Shown: positions 1-10,646 of the stretch, in pieces
How the letters are laid out: every line of letters begins with the position of its first letter
How positions within the stretch are numbered: the stretch's first letter is position 1
Origin: Cenococcum geophilum 1.58
Lineage: Eukaryota > Ascomycota > Dothideomycetes > Gloniales > Gloniaceae
DNA: 64,000 nt
Direction of reading: 5' to 3'
Assembly (NCBI GenBank): GCA_001692895.1
Contig: KV748240.1
Location: 310,001 to 374,000, forward strand
Notes under the pieces: model-generated
Told to the model about the DNA's origin: nothing
Seen by the model: only the letters and a program-made list of their open reading frames with translations
The model's database searches: none
Program-made: the position numbers and the translations under genes

Positions 1-109
1 AATGTGGGAAATGAGGCCCTTTACGAGATTTATGCGATTTCCTAGGAGCTCAGGATATAAAAATTACTCTATCAAAGGCGCCATCTGTACCTTCGCTACA
101 AGCCGTCCT

Positions 110-1195
110 AACTTTGCAAACGGGCCGCCGCAAATATGTGCCCAAGTTGCATATTACCGCGGAGGTACCTCAGCCGTCATATTTCAGCCTCATCACCTCC
201 CTGAGGACCGCTCCCAATGGAATCCCATATTCTTTACAAACCATGAGTTCATCTGATTCCTATGGCCGCCAACTAGACAGCACGGGCGCTGGTATACCAA
301 GTCTACCCAAAATCCACATAGTGGACCGCAGTGAGCGGTCAGATGCAGATGTAAACTACACTTTCATCGGAATCGGTATAGAAAGGGACGGGGTTGATAT
401 GGTTAGCAACTACGGAAATATGAGCTCTGCGATTGGGCCATATGCCTCCAAGGAAAGACCTCTACAGGATGTAGACTGCATACAGGATGGGCCAGTTACT
501 GTCAACATTTACAATACGAACACTGGAGATCGTAAGCAAGTTTCAATCTAGAAATGGCTAAGCTGATGAAGTGGGGGAGTATTCGATTGACGGCGTCAGT
601 GGCACGGGGGCAAAAATCCAACTCGACTTTTTCCGTCCTGGGGAGCAAAGACAGGGCATTTGCTTCCTACTGGAATTGCTGTCGACGATTTGCTAGTGTA
701 CAGGCTAGCTGTATCGATGCAGCAAATCCCTGTACTTTCGTGCGTTTTGAAGATGTGGGGATTGATGGAACAATCCTTCCCAATGATTTCAATAAGCTGT
801 CCCAAAGGCTTCGATGGCTGGAAGAAATTAGGGAAGCTGGGGAAATTGCGATGGGCGTGGCGAAAAGCAAGAGCGAAGTTCCTAGGACGATACCGAAGAT
901 TGCAATCGTTTCTCCGCCATGCACGCATAAATCACTTTCTGGTAGTGTTGTTGAAGGATCCTCCATCGACCTCACTGTTCGCTTCATTGGCGATACCTTT
1001 GACTGGGGCTCTATGTACAGCTGTCGCCGCCAAGATCAAGGGTTCTATTGTACTCTTGCTAATACAAACACGATTGCTATCGGTCATTCTAGCGGCCGCA
1101 TCTAGGTCAATGCCACAATGGATTCGAATAACGAAGCGGAATGTGCGACGGTCTTCAAGACTGCACGACGAATATTTGAAGGTCGAGTCTTCTAG
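110..1195 (+). pseudogene. decayed PrpF-family isomerase (2-methylaconitate / 4-oxalomesaconate tautomerase-like)
   Basis: The PrpF fold is recognisable from end to end, but the reading frame changes several times. In order the pieces are the N-terminal YYRGGTS motif with HHLPEDRSQWNPIF (about 150-240), SDSYGRQLDSTGAG to DADVNYTFIGIGIERDG and NYGNMSSAIGPYA (about 245-450), NIYNTNTGD (about 505-530), GEYSIDGVSGTGAKIQLDF in another frame (about 575-635), then SCIDAANPC, GIDGTILPNDFNKL, SEVPRTIPKIAIVSPP and SIDLTVRFI (about 700-1000), and finally ATMDSNNEAECATVFK to FEGRVF just before the terminal TAG. PrpF proteins isomerise unsaturated tricarboxylates in the methylcitrate and related pathways. 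At least three frame changes and a stop codon after GHSSGRI argue for a pseudogene rather than introns. The start could lie before the window. Family assignment is from memory of motif order; confidence is good for the family and moderate for loss of function. Confidence 0.72.
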
Positions 1196-1455
1196 AAATA
1201 ATGGTAATACTTCTTGATATATTGTCAAGAGTAGCCGTTAGTAACGTTTGGTAACGATCCCCTATGCTCCCAATCGGTCCCAATTCCTTCAAAATACAAA
1301 TGAAACTGCATTCATATGACCCCAAAGTACTCTAGCTTCTCATAGGACATCTTTATTATCCAACGTTTAATATAGGAGCATTTGGGGTCGAACTCAACGC
1401 TCTACAGTCCTATTTCCATTTAGCACCTCAATATATCAAGCATAGGGTCATCGAT

Positions 1456-1926
1456 TCACTTACCGGCTGAAACAACCACCTCATCAATCAACGCAGCAAC
1501 TGGAATACAATATAGCACCAAATACTCGCTCCAATGCTGGCTCGCCTCCATGGGGCTCTGCACCCCTGCATCAATCAAATCCGCCGCCAGGAAAATCGGG
1601 CCTCTTCCTAATGCCGCTGTACTGACAGCAACGACGTAGCACTCCTTCCCCCCATTTCTCTCACTGAAGCCGCGTGCCCAACACTCGGCGTGCATTCTGT
1701 CAGCAAAGACGGAAATGAAGGGGCTAATGATGTTGGAAGCCCAATTGAAGTGAGCAGAGGCGTAGAAGTGTAATTGTTGGGTGTTTGCGATGATGGTAGG
1801 TATGTTACGGGCGCGGAAGCCAACGGTGGGTGAGAAGGAAGTCTGGCTGCCGGCATAGCCAACGCGGTAGAAGGTTGAGGGGATAGAAGTGGGAACTGGT
1901 GTCTGGAGTGAGCTGATGGCTTGCAT
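1456..1926 (-). CDS. DUF7587 domain protein (fungal)
   Basis: The frame starts at an ATG and reads 156 residues. It carries the features I associate with fungal DUF7587 proteins: FYRVGYAGSQTSFSP near residue 20, GFRARN, an internal HFNWASN block followed by PFISVFADRMHAECWARGF, and a C-terminal ADLIDAGV segment with EYLVLYCIPVAALI. The biochemical role of the family is not established; the fold is often compared with ADP-ribosyltransferase-like domains, which I have not tested. The last codons before the stop (VSAGK) overlap a GTAAGT donor at about 1463-1458, so the true protein may splice into a further exon towards 1390 rather than end at 1456. No transmembrane or signal segment is visible. 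It lies between a decayed PrpF gene and a long gene-poor stretch. Confidence 0.6.
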   Translation of the reverse strand: MQAISSLQTPVPTSIPSTFYRVGYAGSQTSFSPTVGFRARNIPTIIANTQQLHFYASAHFNWASNIISPFISVFADRMHAECWARGFSERNGGKECYVVAVSTAALGRGPIFLAADLIDAGVQSPMEASQHWSEYLVLYCIPVAALIDEVVVSAGK

Positions 1927-3116
1927 GGCTGTGGTACTAGGGTTACCAAGTAATCTTTTTAAAGAGAAGGTAGTGGGTTTTGCTGGTATTACTTACTGAC
2001 TACTTCTAGTCCAGCAGTACTTAGGACGCTGTTATGTTAGACTTGAGGAGCTTTAGCTTGGTTGTAGGGATTCTAGTTTACCTTAAGATTTGTGCGCCAG
2101 AGGTATGGGTGGTGCCTATCGCCACCTCCTTGGTAAGTCTAGCGGTAGTTAAACAATTATCCAGACGGGTAGGGAAGGCGTAACGCGCGAGATGCAACTT
2201 TCCGATCCAGAGCTCAAATTTTCGAATGGTACTTCCGAATAATTATGGTTACCTGTCAAACGAAAGAAAAATCTGTTGGAGCGCCTGAGATGAGCGAGTG
2301 ACTTCGATATGTACCTTCAATCATAATATACAGATAGTTCAGTCGACTTTCAGAAGAACTGTACTAGATAATCATCGGGTTCCTTTCCTGGGCCTTGTCT
2401 TCTCTATCTCAAATGTGATTGTCCTTAGTAGAGCTTGAAGAACATCTACAAGCGATGAACATCCTATCTTATTTATTGTAATGCGTGTTCAAAATTTTGA
2501 TACAAGGACCATTTTTAAATTGTCAAGCAAAGATGAATGCTTCCAAGGCACTTAGTCAGAATACTTATCTATTGGAGCTACGCAGGGTAGGGGCACCTGT
2601 AGGTGATTGTAATGATATATCTGAGGAATGGTTATTTCTCGGTACTGAGAATATGCCTGCAATCTCAATCACCATGGCCCACAGGCTGGAACCTTGTTTG
2701 CTGCTTCCATCTCGGGATTGTAACTAACATTGTTTGCGTAGACTTTGGAAGCTTTAAGCCTTGGAAAACGTGGGCTAGTCTCGCGTATACCGGTAGAGTA
2801 ACTATTTTGATAGGATTGAGTGCACCAAACCTGTATCATTTCTTACCCTGGAGTCATTGATACTCGAAGTGAGGGTTCCTTCATATGACGCTAGCGCCGA
2901 AAATGGAATCGTGCAGTAGCCATTTAGAACTTTTATCTCGACCTCTCCACCAAACCCAGTATAAAAGTGTCCTAGTAGCATAGAAACCGCCAATCCTCAG
3001 GCGCAATCTAAAAGGGAATCCTCACGTAAGTCCTATTATTCTGTCCCCGCTCCGGATACTTCAATTTGCATTGCTAGCTCCATCCTAACCACAAATTTCC
3101 TAAACAGACATACGCA
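1927..3116. other. gene-poor stretch with probable 5'UTR intron of the next gene
   Basis: I see no convincing coding region here. At its right end a GTAAGT donor at 3026, a CCTAAC branch-like site near 3092-3097 and an AACAG acceptor ending at 3107 outline an 82-bp intron in the untranslated leader of the ribosomal protein gene that starts at 3117. Confidence 0.4.
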
Positions 3117-3410
3117 ATGCCCTACTTCCGGATAACGCTCCTCCGTAGCGCGATCGGCCTCCCTGCGAAGTCTACCGGCGTGCTGAAAGCTCTCGGGCTT
3201 CGAAAACGTATGACGACCGTCTACCATCCCGTCTCGCAGGACGTTGCAGGGCAAATTATGCGCGTTAAGGAATTAGTGGACGTTGCTGAGGTCGAGACGT
3301 CGCTGTCAAGGGAGGAAATGAGGGCGTTGAGACGGCCGGCTCCTGGGTTTTATATCGAGAGGAGGGCGGCGGCAACTAGAGATTTGGCTGAAGATGCATC
3401 GGGGCGGTGA
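3117..3410 (+). CDS. MRPL33: mitochondrial large-subunit ribosomal protein uL30m (yeast MRPL33 type)
   Basis: A 97-residue protein of the mitochondrial L30/L33 family, a component of the large mitoribosomal subunit. The opening PYFRITLLRSAIGLP followed by GVLKALGLRKR and TVYHPVS is the conserved uL30 fold, which ends near residue 62 (RVKELVDV). The tail from residue 63 is the fungal extension. The coding region is a single exon starting at an ATG shortly after a probable 5'UTR intron acceptor. The length suits ascomycete orthologues. An ambiguous base (N) lies just past the stop at 3416 and does not affect the frame. The gene converges on SEC31. The assignment is confident on family sequence alone. 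Confidence 0.88.
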   Translation: MPYFRITLLRSAIGLPAKSTGVLKALGLRKRMTTVYHPVSQDVAGQIMRVKELVDVAEVETSLSREEMRALRRPAPGFYIERRAAATRDLAEDASGR

Positions 3411-3855
3411 TCATGNCATGGAGGAGCTAGGATCGTGGAACATAGTATATGGACGAGAAAATATCTGAGGGCAGGGTATTTTTGGCGTCTCGATTTCTCG
3501 CTAAGGGTATTGGAAGATGGACAGCGTTATGTATAACAGGGTATTCATCAGATGGAATATAAGAGGATGTGTCCGGAATCCAAAATGCGAAGGTCTAGGT
3601 GCTGGGCTAGAAATCGCGCAATTGGAGGTATTTGCCAAAAGAATATTCAAGAGCTTCATAGGTAGATATTGGGTGTATAGTTTAGACTCTAAGTTCACTT
3701 TTGCACCTAGTCTACAACCTTCCAAGGGTTATCAAACACGCTAGCATGTATCGTATAAACCTCCCAATAAGACTATTCCAGCCATTCCAGCACAGCAAAT
3801 TTAGCGTGCTTCCAAGAAAACCCCTGAATGGCATTGAACCACCGAATCATGATGC
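3411..3855. other. convergent intergenic region
   Basis: Between the convergent 3' ends of the uL30m gene and SEC31. It should hold both 3'UTRs. Short open frames on either strand have no recognisable homology. One ambiguous base is present at 3416. Confidence 0.3.
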
Positions 3856-6800
3856 TCAGGCAGGAGTCCCTTTGCTAAACTGAATCAGCCTCCTAACTCC
3901 AACCTGTCCCGTCATTAGTCTGTAGTAATTCAAAACATGAACTTAAGACATACCATCCAGTTAGACCCTTCATCTGTTTTATTTGTCATCAAATCCGTAA
4001 ACAGCGCAATTGCTTCGTCATAGTTCCTCGCTTGCAGGTGCCGTGCAAGCTCATTCATTTCTTGGATCGTGTCGGGCTTTAATAGCTCTTCATTATTTAA
4101 ATGATCGAACAGAATATTGAGACGTTTTTCAGTATCCACTATGTGCTGTCTGTACTGGGCAGGCGCTCTCGCCTTCACACGCTGCATATCACTGTTAAGA
4201 ATCTCGTAAATGGGTTGAGCGGATGCTGGAATATGAGATCGATCACCCGGTGCTATGTGTGGTCAATTAGTACGAGAGAGGTATTAAACCGGATACATGT
4301 TAGAAACCTACGATATTTAGGAGGTGCTGGTGTCGACCGAAGAGACTGTGCTGTACTTGGTCTAGAGTCTGGAGCGGATCGTTGAGGACCGCCCTGAGGA
4401 CCGCCTGGAGGTCCGGTTCGAAGGGGGCCTTGAGGAGGAGCCTGAGGAGGGCCTGACCTTGCGACCCCCGGCGGTGGAGCCTGAGCTTGGCCCGGGGGCA
4501 GTTGCTGGGATAGACCAGGGCCCTGACCGTATGGTTGTGGCGCATAAGGGTTTGGTTGTGGTGCGACTTGACGTGGAGGTGCAACACCCTGCGAAGGAGT
4601 AGGCTGTGCGCTAGGAGCAGGTGCATAACGGTTTGACGGGGGGGCTGTTGAGGGTGGAGGGTTGTAAGGGGATGGTCCGCGAGGAACCATTGGTTGGGGT
4701 GGAGCCTGAGCAAATGATGATGACTGCTGTTGTGGTGCATACGTATTCGCCGCTGAAGATGGTCTTCCATCACTCTGCAGATTGTGAGAACCGATACTTG
4801 TCGGCGGAGAAGAGACTCGCAGTGGGCCCTTAGGCGGTGGAGGGAGTGGCGGCGTAGATCTCTGAGGCGCATAAGTCGGTGGAAATGTAGTCGGGGGTGC
4901 TCCAGTGCTTTGTTGGTTTGGGAAAGGAGAGGATACAGGAGTCGCACCGAGACCTGGTGTCCCACGACGTGAAGTTGGCGGCTTAGTACCAAATTCTGGA
5001 GTATCATTCCAATTGGAAATATTTGTGCTTTTTGAGGGAGGAGGGACAGAAGGGGAAGCAGAGAAAGCACGTGGAGGCGGGGCAACAGGCTGGTGCTGAT
5101 TTTGGGGAGGCTGATACGCAAGACCGTACTGCTGAGGCGGAGGTAAACCAGGCTGCTGGGAAGTCTGCTGTGGATGATACCCGACAGGAGTATATGCATT
5201 CCTAGTTGTTGCGGCTGGATAGGTGGAGGCAGCCTGTTGCGCAGGTACCGGGGGGTTAAGAGGAGCATAAGATGAGCTGGACGGAGGTTGAGTGGTGACA
5301 GATGGAGGCTGATACGTAGGCACCACTCGTTGACCTCGCTGAGCACCTGCAACCGGAGCCGGCTTTTGTGCTGTCTGAGGTGTGGCCTTCCTCGTTGCCT
5401 GCTTAACACGGTTTCTTGCCACATCCGCAGCGGGATATTTGTCTGGTAGAAGATCTAGGTACTTCTCAGCAATCTGCAGCTGCCCGTGGGCAGCTGCCAC
5501 ATCGGCATACTCGGTGTATTTTGCATAAAGCGGTGCCAGCTTCCAACTAGACGGTTTCTCACGATCTGTATCTCTGAATTCTGTAACCTGGCGGAAGACG
5601 GTGACTTTTTCAATGAAATCTTGCAATGATCTTGCGTGAACAGAGAAACTTGTGTCACTTTTAGCCTGCGCCAACCCTACGGTTTCATTTTCTTGAAGCT
5701 CTTGAACCCAATTACCCACCACTTTCTCTAGCTTAGGTCCAGCCAAGTAACAGAAAGTCGCATCTTTTCTAAGAGAACCAGAATCAGCCCCGTTAGAAAT
5801 TGATTCCTCTAAGCGATCGCCGAGCGCTTCACAGAGATCAGGGAACTCGGACTGCTCAGCAAATGTGCAAAGCGTAGCCATGACCTCTCTCCAATCCCGA
5901 AGGTCAGCATTGTAAACCACATCCCAAAGATTCTTACCAACTACTGAAGCTAGCAGTCTGAGGTAGTTCGGGCCGTCCGCTTTCCTTTTGAAGTAAGCCG
6001 CCTGAGCCTTGTCAATACACTTCTGGCCTCCACAAATGGCAATCATAAAGGCATCCGATAAACGGTTTTCTTTAAGGCAAATATCAAGCGCCGCATCAAA
6101 AGAACCTAGCATAAGAGCTTGGGTAATATTTTTGTCAGCTTCAGTCTCTGATCCTGTGTATATTTGGAAAGGGTTGTTTGTTTTAGCTCCTTTCGAGGAG
6201 GCCAAGTTGGAGAGAAAATTGTCGCCGGAATTGGGATTATCGAAAAACGACACGCCATCCTGTGTTTCGGTAGAGCCATTGGGCTGAGACAAAGCTTCCT
6301 TGGCCTCCGTCTCCTTGCTTGCGCCTCGATCTTTAGTATCTGCAAAACCCAGGTATTCAACAAGCTTTTTCCTCGGATTTTCGGATATTAGAGTCTCAAT
6401 AACAGTCCAGTCTGCTTTCTCCTCCTCAGTGCTTGCCTGAGAAATCTTGGATTCGCAAATCCCAGCAAGATCACCATTCTGTAGCGTCCTCTCGAACTCC
6501 TCTGTAGCTGAACTTATTGATGTATCCACAGCAAATGTTGATATACTAATCTTTGACTTTTTGGAGTCTGAATCTGCAGGACCAAATCTCACCAGCTTAC
6601 CTCCAAAGCCAAATGATACCCCTGTCGGTCGTTGAAGCCATTTTGGAGGTTTAGGAAGAGAGAAAGCAGGGCCTTGTGGCTCAACATGAGCCCGCGCAAA
6701 AAAGTCTTCACCATCTAAAGCCTGACTTGTTGTAGCAGCATTTTGACCCGCGTCTGACCTTGTATTCTGAATTGTTTGGACCGCAATCTTGCCATCGAAC

Positions 6801-7906
6801 GATGCAGTTGCAAGTAAACTAGGGTTGTGTGGATTGAATCTCGTCTGGAATGTCCAGTTAGTCACAACCGGAAACTCTCCCAGAGTCTGGCCAGTATGAG
6901 GGTTCCAACAAATAGTACGATTGTCCTTGGCGCACGAGAGTAATAAATCGCTATCTTGGAGGCACCAGGAGAGCGATAGAACGCCCTGTTCATGTGCACG
7001 AAGAGTCTTTTCCGGCGCATTAGAGTTCCGCAGGTCCCACACCAGAATCAAGGGATCTTGATCACTTGGTATAGCGGTTATCAGCCTGGTAGGGAGATCC
7101 GGATCCCATGCCACAGCACTGACAGCCTTCCTTCCGAAGTTACTCAGTGTGAGGCTCTCCTTTTTACCCTTTACATCCCATACCGTGACAAAGCCGCCAC
7201 TGCTACCAGTTGCTAATATATGAGGCACTTTCTTATTCCAATCCAACGTCTCAAAATCATCCGCTCTCGCGGCGGAGGTTCCTAGGCGAAACGCATTGGA
7301 AGGATTTTTGGGATCCGTAAGGTCCGTGATATAGAGTTCCCCTTTGGCCCCAGCACTGGCTAGCAGATGGGGTACGGTCGGGTTAAATTGTAAAGCCTTA
7401 ATAGCTCCGCTGTGCTTAGTCGAGCGAGCCAGAAACGAATCGCTGCCAAGTTTCAGCACTGCCCACAATAGACTGATGTTTATTGCCTAACCTTGGACCT
7501 GTCCGCAGTTTTTCGGCATCCCATAGATCTAGCGATCCGCTCTCGAGGGCGCCCGCTATTATACCCCTCGGATAGTCCTCGCTTGACTGGCTCCAGGCAA
7601 TGTCATGGAATCTAAACATTGAGATATTAGTTTGCGTTTTTAAAATAAGGCTGCAATCTACTGCTGAATCGACGGCTGCTCTCAACTTGAACCATACCTT
7701 GAATCCGCACTAATACTGCCCACAGGCTGTAGTTCTACACCTTGCTCTGAATTGTGCAAAGCCAAATCCCAAAGTTCCAACTGGGTTTCGTTGGAGAAAT
7801 CAGCGTCTACAGCACCTGCTCTTGTGCCAGTAGCAATTAATGGCGGAGCCGCGCCCGGAGACCAGGCAAAGGTAGCAGTCCGCGGGATCTCTCGTAGACG
7901 GACCAT
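3856..7906 (-). CDS. SEC31: protein transport protein Sec31 (COPII outer coat)
   Basis: Sec31 pairs with Sec13 to form the COPII cage on ER-exit vesicles. I read five exons: 7906-7698, 7611-7492, 7442-4312, 4252-3954 and 3903-3856, total 1268 residues, with phases matching at every junction. It opens with [15 protein letters not shown] as in yeast Sec31. A WD40 propeller follows to about residue 380 (blades such as [47 protein letters not shown] and [19 protein letters not shown]). The helical ACE1-type region runs to about 790, a Pro/Gln-rich segment to about 1150, and a C-terminal helical domain ends with GSNWMVGVRRL. The short second intron (7491-7443) is preferred over an alternative because it restores the family [13 protein letters not shown] reading. 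The gene is divergent from the RRM gene and apparently intact. Confidence 0.93.
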
Positions 7907-8155
7907 GGTGAATGCGAGGAAAGAGAGCAAGGCGAAAATGCGCAGAGAAGGAGAAGAAAATAATCACAATAAATCCAAGCTACACAGTGCTTGGAAGGTG
8001 CGTCACAGATTCTAAGGGATTGGTAGCTGCGTTAGGATTCCAGGTGGCCCTTGGCCGAATTCTGAAATAAGCCAAGGCTTGTGGGTGGGCACGTGACATG
8101 TTTTTTTTTACAGGCCTCCCACCCACTTGCAGTAGATCTTTAAAATGTTACCGAT
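7907..8155. promoter_or_regulatory. divergent promoter, SEC31 / RRM gene, with CACGTGAC site
   Basis: The 249 bp between two divergent start codons must contain both promoters. A CACGTGAC motif at 8090-8097, the core recognised by Cbf1-type bHLH factors in fungi, is followed by a T-tract at about 8101-8109. The factor assignment is inference from the core motif only. Confidence 0.4.
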
Positions 8156-8669
8156 ATGACTGACGCGTCACGACTTAAGGCTACCGTGTATATAGGGGGT
8201 CTTGACAATGCAGTCACAACACACACCCTCCATGCGGCTTTTGTACCATTCGGCGAGATAGTGGATGTCTCCCTTCCAAAACCAGACCTACCCTCATCAA
8301 CCGATCCTCACAGAGGCTTTGGCTACGTAGAGTTTGAGCAAGCTGCAGATGCAAAAGAGGCCATCGACAACATGGATCAGAGCGAACTCTACGGGCGGGT
8401 CATTAAAGTCGCGGCAGCTAAGCCCCAGAAGGAGCAAAATGAAGGATTAGGCAGCAAAACCGCCGTTTGGGAGCAGGTAAGGTCCATTGAATCAGTAGTT
8501 TTGTAACTCATTGCTAAATATACTACAGGAAGGATGGCTGGCAAAGCATGCTGTTAGTGAGGAGGACCAGTCGGCAGCAGAGAAAGCACGAGAGAGTGAG
8601 GCAACAGCGCCTGAAGATCCAATGCAGGGATTGGAAGGGTTGGATGTTGCTGGTCCAAAGCCGGTGTAG
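8156..8669 (+). CDS. single-RRM RNA-binding protein related to cyclophilin E (Cyp33) N-terminus
   Basis: Two exons, 8156-8476 and 8529-8669, give 153 residues; the intron starts GTAAGG and ends TACTACAG. Residues 9-90 form one RRM. RNP2 is VYIGGL, RNP1 is RGFGYVEF, and the segments LHAAFVPFGEI and EAIDNMDQSELYGR match the RRM of human PPIE/Cyp33 closely. The later VWEQ-EGWLAKH corresponds to the Cyp33 linker, but the cyclophilin domain is missing and the protein ends in an acidic Glu/Asp/Ala tail. Cyp33 RRM proteins associate with spliceosomal and chromatin complexes; the fungal form is presumably a nuclear RNA-binding factor (inference). The start is the first ATG and the only one in frame before the RRM. 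Confidence 0.85.
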
Positions 8670-8839
8670 CATATCTTTCAATAGAAGGATTGTTATTTTT
8701 CTTGGCTGCATTTGCAGGGAGCTGTGGCGTAGGAGAAATGGAATAAACTCTTTCAATTGGCCTCCAATTTATACAAAAGGCTACCCCAGTAACCAGCCTG
8801 CATCAACCCGAGTTTTGCAATCTGCTCATCCTGTCTGAC

Positions 8840-9334
8840 CTATTGGTTTCCGCGCTGCCGTGTAAGCCGAAGTTGTTTGTCTGTGTATAGCTTCCTGCCC
8901 ATAGAAAAGAAGGCAGCGCCAACAGCAACGCTATGCTAATGTCAGAAGAATATCCCAATAGATTGATATAGCTTTGTATTACGCGAGAACCACACCTGTA
9001 AACAAAGTCAATAAGGTCTCATGGAGGCTTCCCAATATATGGACAAGCAGGGCACATACCGAGGGGAATCAACTCCGGGGGAATCTTTCTCAAGGTACGT
9101 AGACGTTGGGAAATGGTATGAGCTGCAGACAAATCAGTATATTTGCCAGCATCAGCTGAGGCATTGAGGGTAGCACGCACCGCTATGCTCCTCCTTCTAT
9201 TCTTCAATTAGTACCTTACATAATCAAGCGGGAGAGCGAGTGAAGCTTACGGGCACTGGTCGCCTCATCCTCATGGTGGACTGCACGCTTAGGAAGCGTG
9301 TTGGCTGCATGTTGAGAACGCGAGTGCGGAACAT
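8840..9334 (-). CDS. MLRQ/B12D-family mitochondrial inner-membrane protein (NDUFA4-like)
   Basis: An 88-residue protein split over five exons: 9334-9251, 9196-9181, 9122-9060, 8995-8983 and 8930-8840. The second and fourth exons are only 16 and 13 nt. Every intron has a GT donor, an AG acceptor and a branch-like CTAAT/CTGAT/TTGAC/CTGAC, and all phases agree. The N-terminus MFRTRVLNMQPTRFLS looks like a mitochondrial presequence. The core is KIPPELIPLG, a hydrophobic stretch of about 14 residues and FFSMGRKLYTDKQLRLTR, typical of the fungal MLRQ/B12D family (PF06522). The human member NDUFA4 is a complex IV subunit. It is head-to-head with COX6B, 206 bp away, suggesting co-expression. Confidence is high for the family and moderate for the smallest exons. 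Confidence 0.82.
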
Positions 9335-9540
9335 GATTGCGGAGTGGAGAGTGTCTGTGATATTCGGGCGAACGTCAGAGGTCGAATAGGTTCGATGAAG
9401 CTCGAACGAATTAACCGGGTCCAACGCGAGGTCGGTGCTTTTGCGACATCGAACCACTCTCGCCAACCTCACGCAGACATCTCCAACTCCACCAGAGGTC
9501 TCAATTGCATTCTCCCGATCCTTTCTTCGACTATATCACC
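9335..9540. promoter_or_regulatory. divergent promoter between MLRQ-family gene and COX6B
   Basis: The 206 bp between the two start codons serves two nuclear genes for mitochondrial respiratory proteins. I see no firmly identifiable factor site. The inverted pieces GGTTCGATG and AGCTCGAACG at about 9390-9408 are noted only as sequence. Confidence 0.35.
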
Positions 9541-10156
9541 ATGTCTGAAGAACGCGAGACCAAGCCTTTCAAGTTCGTCACTGGTATGCCTCCCCAAGCC
9601 CCCATGCTGCATTATGGGCCGCAAGCTAACTATAGTACCTTTTGCAGCCGGTATGTCTTCTTCTAGCTCCCACAACGCCGACGCCAGCGCCTTTCAATGC
9701 TCTACTATCAGAAATTTGCAGGATCGAGGTCAATTAGATCTGTATAAACTAATAATACTCCTGGCGCCACAGGCTTCGATGCCCGCTTCCCGAACACAAA
9801 TCAGTAAGAGCCGCCCAATACCTCAAATACGTAGCAAATCTTCTCACCCATTCCTCAGGACCAAGCACTGCTGGCAGAATTATGTCGACTACCACAAGTG
9901 CATCCTAGCCAAAGGCGAGGACTTTGCGCCTTGCCGTCAAGTAAGATTTCCTTTCCCCAATCTCTTCGGAGTAGCACCTTCACTGACTTGATGTAAAGTT
10001 CTACCTAGCCTACCGCTCCTTGTGCCCCAGCAGCTGGACACAGAGGTGGGATGACCAACGCGGTGAGTACTTACGGATTGCTTAGGTCGACGTGGCCAAG
10101 ACTGACTGCTTCTCCCGAAAGAAAATGGCACTTTCCCTGTCCGTCTCGATCAATAG
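9541..10156 (+). CDS. COX12: cytochrome c oxidase subunit 6B (Cox12)
   Basis: Subunit VIb caps complex IV on the intermembrane-space side. I read six exons: 9541-9583, 9648-9650, 9773-9803, 9859-9940, 9999-10062 and 10122-10156, giving 85 residues. The protein has the CX9C/CX10C cysteine pattern (KHCWQNYVDYHKC and CRQFYLAYRSLC) and ends GTFPVRLDQ as fungal Cox6b does. The second exon is three bases (CCG). It is bounded by a TTTGCAG acceptor and a GTATGT donor, and both flanking introns have CTAAC/CTAAT branch sites. Including it gives FVTAGFDARFPN, the family-consensus form, whereas skipping it gives FVTGFDARFPN, so both forms stay in frame. No cleavable presequence is seen, as expected for this class of twin-cysteine proteins. 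Confidence 0.88.
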
Positions 10157-10646
10157 ACATCGGAATAGTATAGTAGATATTTCCTTTCGGCGGTATTGGT
10201 GAACAAATGGAGGCATTCAGTTGCGACGAAGCCACTGTAATCATAACAAGGTCGCAATACAACATGGACCTATCTAGACGTCTTGGATTTGATCAAATGT
10301 CGTTTATGAAAGCAACTTATTAATTTATTTTCCGGCTCCCCATTTCGCACGCAAAACACAAAGAACAAAAGTATGTTGCCTCCAAGTTGATGGAGCAGTT
10401 CACGAAAATGCACCCAGACGGCTCGAAGGCCCCTTCGACCTGCTTCCAAGAAATCACACAGGACAAAGAAACTTTGATTTAATCACCCTCTCCCAGTAGC
10501 GTCTAGATTCTCCGACATGTATAAATAAAAAATGTGTAAATTATGAATGTATCGCTGAAAAACTTCCCAATTTGTCCAATGGATACAAACACGTAAGAAG
10601 ACCATAGTACATACACAAAGCTATCAATGAGTACCACCCAGCCCTC
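10157..10646. other. convergent intergenic region
   Basis: Lies between the 3' ends of COX6B and the sphingosine-phosphate lyase gene. AT-rich with no coding signal; presumably two 3'UTRs. Confidence 0.3.

Noticed and set aside
3416..3416. Ambiguous base N (another at 40648)
   Set aside because: An assembly ambiguity, outside the coding region of the ribosomal protein gene; no biological meaning.
4300..5424. 374-codon minus-strand frame
   Set aside because: It is an alternative frame of the Pro/Gln-rich segment of SEC31.
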